Part shown: positions 1-5,883 of the stretch, one piece after another
Numbering within the stretch: the stretch's first letter is position 1
Layout: every line of letters begins with the position of its first letter
Assembly: GCA_002369155.1 (NCBI GenBank)
Contig: DFEM01000019.1
Span: 1 to 11,488 of the forward strand
Origin: Lachnospiraceae bacterium UBA3802
GTDB taxonomy: Bacteria; Bacillota; Clostridia; Lachnospirales; Lachnospiraceae
Reading direction: 5' to 3'
Length of the DNA stretch: 11,488 bases
Notes under the pieces: model-generated
The model's database searches: none
What the model was told of the DNA's origin: nothing
What the model saw: only the letters and a program-made list of their open reading frames with translations
Translations under genes and position numbers: made by a program

Positions 1-1031
1 TTGCAAGTCAGGGCAAATACCACGGAGACAGAGCTTTGATGAGTTTTGAAGTAGGAAAAAGAGCTCTTGATTTTCTTGTGGAAAATTCGGGAAGCCGTAC
101 CAATCTGGAAGTTGACTTTTTCGGCGGCGAGCCGCTAATGAACTTCGATGTGGTCAAAAAACTCGTTGAATATGCAAGAAGCATCGAAGGTGAAAAGCAT
201 AAAAATTTCCGTTTTACATTAACGACAAACGGTATGTTAATAGACGATGATGTCATCGAATTTGCCAATAAGGAAATGAGCAATGTCGTGCTCTCTTTGG
301 ATGGACGAAAGGAAGTTCACGACCGTTTCAGAGTGGATTACTCAGGAAAGGGAAGCTACGATACCATCATTCCCAAATTCAAAAAACTCGTCGATGCAAG
401 AGGCGGCAAGGGCTATTACATCCGCGGTACTTTCACGCATTTTAATCCCGATTTCACAAAGGATGTTTTCCATATGGCAGATCTTGGCTTTACGGAGCTT
501 AGTATGGAGCCCGTAGTCGGGAAGCCCGAGGATGAGACTACTCTTACCGAGGAAGATATCGAGATTGTAAAAGAACAGTACGAAATCCTCGCAAAGGATA
601 TGCTTCGCCGCGAAAAAGAAGGCAAGCCCATCACTTTTTATCATTACATGCTTGATTTGACGGAAGGCCCCTGCATCTACAAGAGAATTTCCGGATGCGG
701 TTCGGGCACAGAATATATGGCCGTTACACCCTGGGGCGATTTGTATCCCTGCCACCAGTTCGTGGGTGAAGAGTCTTATAAACTCGGAGATGTATTCAAC
801 GGTGTAACGAATGATGCTGTAAGAGAAGATTTCAGAAGCTGCAATGCTTACGCAAGAGAAGAATGCAAGGACTGCTGGGCAAAACTTTACTGCTCGGGCG
901 GCTGCGCTGCAAACGCTTTCCATGCTTCAGGCTCCATAAGAGGCGTATATGCGCCAGGCTGCGAACTGTTTAAGAAAAGAATCGAATGCGCCATCATGAT
1001 GCGCGTCAGCGAGAATAACGAGAATGAGTAA
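1..1031 (+). CDS. scfB: SCIFF peptide thioether maturase, radical SAM/SPASM (5'-truncated by window)
   Basis: This enzyme family installs Cys-Thr thioether cross-links in the small SCIFF (six cysteines in forty-five residues) ribosomal peptide, using S-adenosylmethionine and several [4Fe-4S] clusters. The frame is open from base 3 and begins A-S-Q-G-K-Y-H-G, the stretch that directly follows the radical-SAM CxxxCxxC motif in this family. The gene is therefore cut by the window edge, and the cluster motif, roughly the first quarter of the protein and any SCIFF precursor gene lie outside. TTG at 36 and ATG at 39 are internal codons, not the start. Visible marks are the GGEP motif (bases 123-134) and, numbering from base 36, a full SPASM signature: C221-x12-G-x4-C239, then C277-x2-C280-x5-C286-x3-C290, then C309, for auxiliary clusters. 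The stop overlaps the next start by 8 bp (ATGAGTAA, 1024-1031), so the two genes are probably co-transcribed and translationally coupled. The family is clear; the modified substrate cannot be confirmed here. Confidence 0.92.
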   Translation, partial: ASQGKYHGDRALMSFEVGKRALDFLVENSGSRTNLEVDFFGGEPLMNFDVVKKLVEYARSIEGEKHKNFRFTLTTNGMLIDDDVIEFANKEMSNVVLSLDGRKEVHDRFRVDYSGKGSYDTIIPKFKKLVDARGGKGYYIRGTFTHFNPDFTKDVFHMADLGFTELSMEPVVGKPEDETTLTEEDIEIVKEQYEILAKDMLRREKEGKPITFYHYMLDLTEGPCIYKRISGCGSGTEYMAVTPWGDLYPCHQFVGEESYKLGDVFNGVTNDAVREDFRSCNAYAREECKDCWAKLYCSGGCAANAFHASGSIRGVYAPGCELFKKRIECAIMMRVSENNENE

Positions 1032-2409
1032 TTACACCACTCCGATAGTGGATTATCTAAATGAATATGCTGCGTCCGATATGACAAGGCTCCATATGCC
1101 GGGACATAAAGGGGTTGAGCTTGGCAAATGCGAAGCGGAATTTACTTCCGTGGCAGACCAAAAAGGGATTGCGGAGCCAGCAGGCGCTCTTTCTGAGGCT
1201 GATCGCATTGATATAGCGAAAGTTATCGGTGCTTCGAGTGTTGAAAAACTTCTAGCGGAGATTGGTCGCTTCGACATCACTGAGATTACCGGCGCCGACA
1301 ATCTATACGATCCTTCGGGAATCATCAAAGAAAGCGAAGAAAACGCATCAAAGATTTTCGGTGCAAAAACCTTCTATTCCACAGAAGGCTCAAGCCAGGC
1401 CAATAAAGCCATGCTTTATCTGGCAAAGAAGCATTGGGAGAATTCTAAAGGAAACGCAAATTCGGATGCTGCACAAAGCTTTGGGGCGTCAGGTCCTGAT
1501 GGTGCTAAGAATTCAACGAATGAAATTCCCTGTATCATCGCTGTCGGCTCCTGTCATAAATCTTTTTATCATGCGACAGAGTTGCTTAATATCAGAGTGA
1601 TTAAAGTCGAAAATAATGTGAAGACTCCGGGTGGCATGGCTTGTTTGGATACAACAGACAAATTAGTTAGTGAAATCCTCAATGCAGTTGAAAGCAATTT
1701 TAATCCTATCGGTGTTTTCATCACATATCCCGATTATTTTGGAAACGTAATTAATTTAAAAGAAATAAAGAATGCACTTTCCGAACTTAATATTCCGCTA
1801 CTCGTGGACGGAGCTCACAGCGCATATTTTAAATTTCTGGATTATGACAAATATCCGGAATACAAGCATCCGACAGACTGCGGCGCGGATTTATGTTGCA
1901 CTTCCGCTCATAAGACATTGCCTGCATTAACAGGTACAGCGTACCTTCATGTGAATGAATCTTTTTCGGATGTCATTTCGGAAGTGAATCACGCCATGGA
2001 TTTATTCGGTTCGACAAGCCCTTCGTATCTTTTAATGGCCAGTCTGGATTTGTTTAACGGATTATCCGAAAACTATAAAAAAGAAGTTCAGTCTTTTTGC
2101 GAAAAGACAGAACTCCTCAAAAAAGAATTAACCGATATGGGCTTTAAGCTTCATCCATCCGATCCGCTTCGAATCGTAGTATGCTCAGATGAACACTTCA
2201 AAGGAAGCGACTTTGCAGCCTCCCTTCGCGAGCACAAATGCGAGGTCGAATGTTATGATGAAGACTATATAATCATGATGCTCACACCATACAATACCGA
2301 CAAGGATTTAGACCGCATACGCGAATCATTTTTATCCTTGGCAGACAATTCGCAGTCAACCAACACACCGTCTTCAAGCGAATTTAATTGTTTGGTAAAT
2401 TTCAAATAA
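1024..2409 (+). CDS. Orn/Lys/Arg decarboxylase-family PLP-dependent enzyme
   Basis: A fold-type-I PLP enzyme of the short Orn/Lys/Arg decarboxylase class (YaaO/SpeA-like, 461 residues). Relatives decarboxylate arginine, lysine or ornithine, but the substrate cannot be read from this sequence. Visible motifs are MPGHKG (25-30), FDITEITG (83-90), a glycine/serine PLP-phosphate loop EGSSQANKAM (121-130), SCHKS (176-180, stacking His178), VDGAHSAYF (261-269, Asp262 for the pyridine nitrogen) and SAHKTLPALTG (294-304, Schiff-base Lys297). Two features depart from the usual pattern. There are about 52 residues between MPGHKG and the DITE motif, where family members generally have a much shorter linker. 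There is also a Ser/Ala/Gly/Asn-rich low-complexity insert at about 140-167. The C-terminal domain is short and ends in a Ser/Thr/Asn-rich tail. No good Shine-Dalgarno precedes the ATG, which lies inside the end of scfB, so translation probably depends on coupling. A hairpin follows at 2421-2449. Confidence 0.88.
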   Translation: MSNYTTPIVDYLNEYAASDMTRLHMPGHKGVELGKCEAEFTSVADQKGIAEPAGALSEADRIDIAKVIGASSVEKLLAEIGRFDITEITGADNLYDPSGIIKESEENASKIFGAKTFYSTEGSSQANKAMLYLAKKHWENSKGNANSDAAQSFGASGPDGAKNSTNEIPCIIAVGSCHKSFYHATELLNIRVIKVENNVKTPGGMACLDTTDKLVSEILNAVESNFNPIGVFITYPDYFGNVINLKEIKNALSELNIPLLVDGAHSAYFKFLDYDKYPEYKHPTDCGADLCCTSAHKTLPALTGTAYLHVNESFSDVISEVNHAMDLFGSTSPSYLLMASLDLFNGLSENYKKEVQSFCEKTELLKKELTDMGFKLHPSDPLRIVVCSDEHFKGSDFAASLREHKCEVECYDEDYIIMMLTPYNTDKDLDRIRESFLSLADNSQSTNTPSSSEFNCLVNFK

Positions 2410-2420
2410 TTAGTTTTTAC

Positions 2421-2449
2421 AAATAAACCGGCATTATGCCGGTTTATTT
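2421..2449. terminator. Bidirectional hairpin between convergent decarboxylase and higA genes
   Basis: A perfect 13-bp inverted repeat (2421-2433 and 2437-2449) encloses only the three bases TTA. The stem has a CCGGCA/TGCCGG core and A/T-rich ends, so each strand's RNA ends the hairpin in UUUAUUU, as expected for a shared intrinsic terminator. No longer U-run follows on either side. The loop TTA is, on the minus strand, the TAA stop of higA, so higA's last codons form half of the stem. Confidence 0.8.
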
Positions 2450-3540
2450 ATTTCTATGTTATATTTTTCTTTTAATGCCCTGCATCTGTTGGGAGCTATA
2501 ATTCCATCATGCTGCAATCTTCCGGCCACAATGCCCGGATGAATTCCAATTGAATTCGCAAAGGATATTATTTCTTCATCAGATGTGTATTTTGTCGGAG
2601 CGAATCTTTTTAATTCCGAAGGCGGAATCAAAAAGTTTGCAGCAAAGTTATCTGCATCATCTTCCAATTGCTTATTCACTTCAATCATTTCATTCTCGGA
2701 GCAACTGATAAATGTCGTCTTTGTTTTCTTTTGAAGCACATGTCTTATTTCATGGAAAAGTGAAAACCAAAAAATATCCGCATCAAGTCTTCTGTTATTC
2801 ATTGCCAAAACAACTCTGTCCTCATTTATCCATTTGACTGCCCCATTCACACCGGAATTCTTTAAGTTCGGCAAAAGAACAAACGCAATTCCGCATTCTG
2901 CGAATATGCTTCGCATTCTTGGCAAAAATTCATCAGGAGACTGAACCGTCATATTTCTTATTTCCGAAAGATATGATTTTAATTTCGATGCATCATATGC
3001 TTCTGTTTTTATATTTTGAGAAAAATTGATGGCAGTCTGAACCCACGCTCTTGAATTAACTATATTTTTTTCATTAACTTCGTTTATACCGGTTCTGTAA
3101 TTCACCAAAAAATCCGGTTTAAGCATAATTCTTAAATCTGCCACTTTAAAATACTTGCACAGATTGCTTATCTTTTCCTTTGGATCTTTTGTCGCACATA
3201 ATCCCGCATTTTCAATAAAATATGCATAATCAATTAATCTGGCTACAGTCTTTTGCGCATCAAAATCTTTTTCCTTTTGAATCTCAATCAACTTTTGATC
3301 ATATGTACTTTGCAGATTCAACCACATTTCTTCGCTGGTGCCCATCATAACCGATAATTTCTTTGCCAAATCGTTTGAAATATTCGCCTGACCGTTAATC
3401 AGATAACTTAAAGTTTTGGTATTGGTTCCGAGTCTTGTGGCAAACTCCGCCTGTGTTATATCCATTTCGTCAATTATCTCCGAAATATAGTAACCCGGAT
3501 GAAATGCAATTAATTCATTATACTCCGTTATATTACTCAT
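2434..3540 (-). CDS. higA: HigA-like antitoxin: XRE HTH fused to ImmA/IrrE metallopeptidase domain
   Basis: This is the predicted antitoxin and autorepressor of the adjacent HigB-like toxin. The first 90 or so residues match the HigA/VapI-type helix-turn-helix, with the DNA-binding helices around 28-55 (ITQAEFATRLG followed by TKTLSYLINGQ). The remainder, to residue 368, ends in an ImmA/IrrE-type zinc peptidase domain. It has HEIRH at 263-267 (His263, Glu264, His267), then E-D-D-A-D-N-F-A at 293-300 with Glu293 the likely third zinc ligand, followed by the typical N-F-L-I-P. Classical HigA is only about 100 residues, so this is the long, peptidase-fused type. The ATG overlaps the end of higB by 8 bp (ATGAGTAA), with GGAGG 12 nt upstream. 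The stop codon lies in the loop of the downstream hairpin. Known ImmA/IrrE proteins cleave repressors. Whether this domain cuts its own HTH half, another protein, or nothing is unknown. The pairing with HigB makes the antitoxin role likely. Confidence 0.85.
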   Translation of the reverse strand: MSNITEYNELIAFHPGYYISEIIDEMDITQAEFATRLGTNTKTLSYLINGQANISNDLAKKLSVMMGTSEEMWLNLQSTYDQKLIEIQKEKDFDAQKTVARLIDYAYFIENAGLCATKDPKEKISNLCKYFKVADLRIMLKPDFLVNYRTGINEVNEKNIVNSRAWVQTAINFSQNIKTEAYDASKLKSYLSEIRNMTVQSPDEFLPRMRSIFAECGIAFVLLPNLKNSGVNGAVKWINEDRVVLAMNNRRLDADIFWFSLFHEIRHVLQKKTKTTFISCSENEMIEVNKQLEDDADNFAANFLIPPSELKRFAPTKYTSDEEIISFANSIGIHPGIVAGRLQHDGIIAPNRCRALKEKYNIEINKPA

Positions 3541-3880
3541 AATGATTCGACACCTCCGTTACTTTCACAATCTTTATCATCTTACACTGAGCCATTATAT
3601 CTCCATCAACAATCTCATTACCGTCATCGTCGCAGGGAATCATTGTTACGCGATACCCTGTATTGCCCAACCTGATGCTCCACTCATCTTTTCTTTTTCC
3701 CTGTAATCTCTCCAGTTTGAAAGGAGGGTAATTCGATATATCCAATAAAGATTCAGCATTTAAAATAAAGTTTTCTGCTGCTTCCAGTTTTTTCTTTACC
3801 TGTTCCGGATATCTCCATTTTTTCTTGTACTCGGACGAAAACTGTTTTTTTACAGTTTCATTCTTATACAATATAGTCAT
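3533..3880 (-). CDS. higB: HigB-like RelE/ParE-superfamily toxin
   Basis: A small basic protein (115 residues from the ATG at 3880) of the HigB/plasmid-maintenance killer group. These are ribosome-dependent mRNA endonucleases held inactive by a HigA antitoxin. The family pattern is visible: a Lys-rich N-terminal helical part (K-K-Q-F through K-K-K-L-E-A-A), then K-L-E-R-L-Q-G-K-R-K-D-E-W-S-I-R-L at about 55-71, then G-Y-R-V-T-M, and a C-terminal strand ending near His113-Tyr114, where HigB proteins usually have a D-Y-H. An acidic insert (about 83-98) makes it longer than the typical toxin of about 92-100 residues. An in-frame TTG at 3886 would add two residues. ATG is preferred, though neither start has a convincing Shine-Dalgarno, which may keep expression low. 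Toxin-first order is the normal higBA arrangement. No key block is broken, so the toxin looks functional. Confidence 0.82.
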   Translation of the reverse strand: MTILYKNETVKKQFSSEYKKKWRYPEQVKKKLEAAENFILNAESLLDISNYPPFKLERLQGKRKDEWSIRLGNTGYRVTMIPCDDDGNEIVDGDIMAQCKMIKIVKVTEVSNHYE

Positions 3881-3911
3881 TCCCAATTTATTATCATGCC
3901 CCCAATTTCAG

Positions 3912-3926
3912 TTACCTTTTTGGTAA
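3912..3926. promoter_or_regulatory. Proximal higBA operator palindrome
   Basis: TTACCTTTTTGGTAA: two 5-bp arms (TTACC/GGTAA) around a T-tract. It covers the predicted transcription start, so a bound HigA dimer would block the polymerase. An identical copy lies at 3967-3981. HigA as the ligand is inferred from position and from the HTH domain. Confidence 0.7.
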
Positions 3927-3930
3927 TAAA

Positions 3931-3959
3931 AATATACCATACATAATAGTTGTTTGCAA
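3931..3959 (-). promoter_or_regulatory. Sigma-A promoter of higBA
   Basis: On the minus strand a -35 box TTGCAA (3959-3954) is followed after exactly 17 bp by a -10 box TATATT (3936-3931). TGG immediately before the -10 gives an extended -10. The predicted start is near 3924, giving a leader of about 44 nt before higB. The promoter sits between the two 15-bp palindromes. Confidence 0.75.
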
Positions 3960-3966
3960 TATTTAA

Positions 3967-3981
3967 TTACCTTTTTGGTAA
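3967..3981. promoter_or_regulatory. Distal higBA operator palindrome
   Basis: A second exact copy of TTACCTTTTTGGTAA, just upstream of the -35 box. The centres of the two sites are 55 bp apart, about five helical turns, so both would face the same side of the DNA. That would suit cooperative binding or a small loop over the promoter. It lies directly next to the terminator of the upstream lipoprotein gene. Confidence 0.68.
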
Positions 3982-3982
3982 C

Positions 3983-4016
3983 AAAAAATGCAACAACGTG
4001 GATGCTGCTGCATTTT
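3983..4016 (-). terminator. Intrinsic terminator of the lipoprotein gene/operon
   Basis: Read on the minus strand, an 11-bp stem (arms 4016-4006 and 3995-3985, with one G-U pair) encloses a 10-nt loop. The stem runs into a U-run of six formed by bases 3988-3983. It lies about 35 bp after the lipoprotein stop and separates this transcript from the higBA promoter. Confidence 0.72.
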
Positions 4017-4049
4017 ATTCTATTGATATCAAATTGTGATAGCGATTCC

Positions 4050-5240
4050 TTACTTCATATCATCCGGACACGCCGGGACGGATATGCTCTTTGTGGGAAT
4101 GATTGTGGTTCCGATTTGCTTGTAGTAGACCTTGACGGATTTGTCTCTGGTCGCATCGCTCATACCGAAATATTTTAAGTCGGGTTCGAAATCCTCGAAC
4201 TCTTCTCTTTGAGAATCAAGTGCCATCTTGTCGAAAAGAATATCGCAATTGTAGGATTTGTCTTCAACGGTAATGATTTCCCAGAACCATCCGCTTGAGC
4301 CTTCCATCTCCGCATCGATTTTGGAGAAATTCTGCGGTTGATAATCAGCCATAGCTCCGACTACAAGGCAGTTAATGTTAAGCTGTGTCATAAAGAACTG
4401 GTATAACATTACAAATGAAGAGAAATCAAGTTCGCCGGCATATACCTGGTCAACAAGCGAATACTTGCCGACATCCTGCTGTCCGTCGAGACCTTTTACC
4501 TGATCTTCCACGCTTGCAGCATTCTCGTTATCCGAATATTTTAAAGTCAGATCTTTTATTATCTGAGTATAAATAACCTCGGCACGCTCTGCATCCGTGC
4601 TGTCGGCGGTCAGATTATTGTTGATCGTTTCCGTAACGTAATTTTCGAAATTTTCAAAAGTGTCTTTTGCGGCATCTTTGTTGCTCTCCTCGCCGTAAAT
4701 AACTTCATTAAATTCATCATACTCAACACTCGGAAAATAGGTAATTGTGATATTATCCATATCGTCATAGTTGATGTATGCCACATTTACAAGCGGTGAT
4801 GAGATTGCTGCAAGCTGATATGCAAGTTTAAACTCAGCGGAAGTGCATTCTTCATCTTTTAAATCAATGGTATCCTCAAGATCATATACAGACTGCATGA
4901 TGATCTTGGCCACTCTTATAATCGTTGTGTTTTCCTTAACCTGCTCACGATACGCGGGGTGAATTGCAGTAGGATTGTATACATACGTGCCTCTTTCCCT
5001 TAATGTATCGGGGTCGGGACGAAGTTCTTCAGGTAAATCCTGAATAACGGGTTTCTCCTCAACTTCTTCTCCTTCTTCTTCATTGCCATCTTCAACTTTA
5101 ACTTCCGTTTCGATGGGGGTGGGATAATCATTCAAATCAACCGTTTTGGGTGCGCATGCCACGTTTCCGATAAGCATAAATACGCAAAGCGCGGATGTAA
5201 CGATTGATAATAATCTCTTGCCGATTTTGTTTTTATTCAT
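4050..5240 (-). CDS. Predicted lipoprotein with degenerate transglutaminase-like domain
   Basis: A secreted, membrane-anchored protein of 396 residues and unknown role. The N-terminus has Lys/Arg residues, a hydrophobic segment (about 10-25) and G-N-V-A-C, with Cys29 as the probable lipidated residue. The lipobox is imperfect because Asn occupies -3. A Glu/Pro-rich acidic linker follows at about 40-75. Residues 215-360 have the outline of a transglutaminase-like fold: a helix I-Y-T-Q-I-I, then A-G-E-L-D-F-S-S (268-275) where the catalytic Cys normally sits, N-I-N-C-L-V-V-G (288-295), G-W-F-W-E-I-I (317-323) in place of the His strand, N-C-D-I-L-F-D (331-337) retaining Asp333, and K-Y-F-G-M-S-D (356-362). 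No Cys lies near 273, and the only His in the protein is at 94, so catalysis is not expected. The domain call is by eye and moderate. The start at 5240 has GGAG about 7 nt upstream; an in-frame ATG at 5273 would overlap the Nudix gene and is less likely. The gene follows the Nudix gene by 13 bp, so the two are co-transcribed. Confidence 0.7.
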   Translation of the reverse strand: MNKNKIGKRLLSIVTSALCVFMLIGNVACAPKTVDLNDYPTPIETEVKVEDGNEEEGEEVEEKPVIQDLPEELRPDPDTLRERGTYVYNPTAIHPAYREQVKENTTIIRVAKIIMQSVYDLEDTIDLKDEECTSAEFKLAYQLAAISSPLVNVAYINYDDMDNITITYFPSVEYDEFNEVIYGEESNKDAAKDTFENFENYVTETINNNLTADSTDAERAEVIYTQIIKDLTLKYSDNENAASVEDQVKGLDGQQDVGKYSLVDQVYAGELDFSSFVMLYQFFMTQLNINCLVVGAMADYQPQNFSKIDAEMEGSSGWFWEIITVEDKSYNCDILFDKMALDSQREEFEDFEPDLKYFGMSDATRDKSVKVYYKQIGTTIIPTKSISVPACPDDMK

Positions 5241-5253
5241 AGATTTCTCCGTT

Positions 5254-5805
5254 TTATTTGTTATCGCGAACATGTCTTAAGTAAAGCGCAAGCGCGGTGC
5301 CCATAAAAGCATTTACATATTCGCCCTTGCAGAAAGAATCGATAACTTCATCAATGGGAACCGTCTCATACATTAAGACTTCGTCATCATCAAGATGAAG
5401 TTCGTTGGTGGGAGTCAAATCCTCCGCAAGGCAGACCGTAATCGAATTTGAAAATATGGCGGGGTTTGGCGAGCATACACCGAGTACCGTCATCTTTCCG
5501 GTCTTAAATCCGGTCTCCTCTTCAAGTTCCCTGTACGCGCTTTTTACGGGGTCTTCGCCCTCATCGCACATTCCTCCTGGAAACTCTGCGGTAATTGCAC
5601 CAAGTCCGTGTCTGTATTGTCTTACCAGCACGAAATTGCCTTGGTATACCGGTATAATCGTCACCCACTCGGTTGCATTGATTACCATGTAATCTCCGCT
5701 TATTCCGGTTGCGGATTCTTCTCTTCTTTTTTCAACATCAAATATGGGCGTATGAAGGATTTGTTCTCTCGACTTCTCGCTCCACATTAATTCTTCGTCA
5801 GTCAT
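5254..5805 (-). CDS. Nudix hydrolase, ADP-ribose pyrophosphatase-like
   Basis: A cytoplasmic Mg2+-dependent pyrophosphohydrolase of 183 residues. The Nudix box is complete at 78-100 (G-x5-E-x7-R-E-L-x-E-E-x-G-F, with Glu84, Arg92, Glu93, Glu96 and Glu97). An upstream strand V-L-V-R-Q-Y-R-H-G (59-67) and E-F-P-G-G (74-78) match the ADP-ribose pyrophosphatase (NudF/YqkG) group in layout and length. Substrate assignment within Nudix families is unreliable, so ADP-ribose or another nucleoside-diphosphate sugar is an inference. An AGGAAG sequence lies about 9 nt before the ATG. The gene lies 78 bp after proS on the same strand with no terminator between, and 13 bp before the lipoprotein gene, so the three probably form one transcript. 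Confidence 0.88.
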   Translation of the reverse strand: MTDEELMWSEKSREQILHTPIFDVEKRREESATGISGDYMVINATEWVTIIPVYQGNFVLVRQYRHGLGAITAEFPGGMCDEGEDPVKSAYRELEEETGFKTGKMTVLGVCSPNPAIFSNSITVCLAEDLTPTNELHLDDDEVLMYETVPIDEVIDSFCKGEYVNAFMGTALALYLRHVRDNK

Positions 5806-5883
5806 TGTTTAAACTTCCTGCCTGATCTATTATTTTCAAGCGACGACCATTCGATTTTTAAAGCCGCTGCTTCGTTTTGAATA

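Noticed and set aside
36..41. TTG/ATG at 36-41 as the start of the SCIFF maturase
   Set aside because: The frame stays open to the window edge and encodes the conserved A-S-Q-G-K-Y segment that follows the radical-SAM cysteines, so the gene begins outside the window.
342..923. 193-residue leftward open frame within the maturase gene
   Set aside because: It is a shadow of a strongly conserved gene on the other strand, with no domain or ribosome site.
3877..3897. Six-codon leader ORF (M-I-I-N-W-E, stop overlapping the higB ATG)
   Set aside because: The stop/start overlap is tidy, but its GGGGG lies only 1 nt before its ATG, so it has no usable Shine-Dalgarno. Chance is likely at this length.
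5241..5273. Upstream ATG (5273) as the start of the lipoprotein gene
   Set aside because: It lies inside the Nudix gene and would put 11 polar residues before the signal peptide. The ATG at 5240 has a correctly spaced GGAG.
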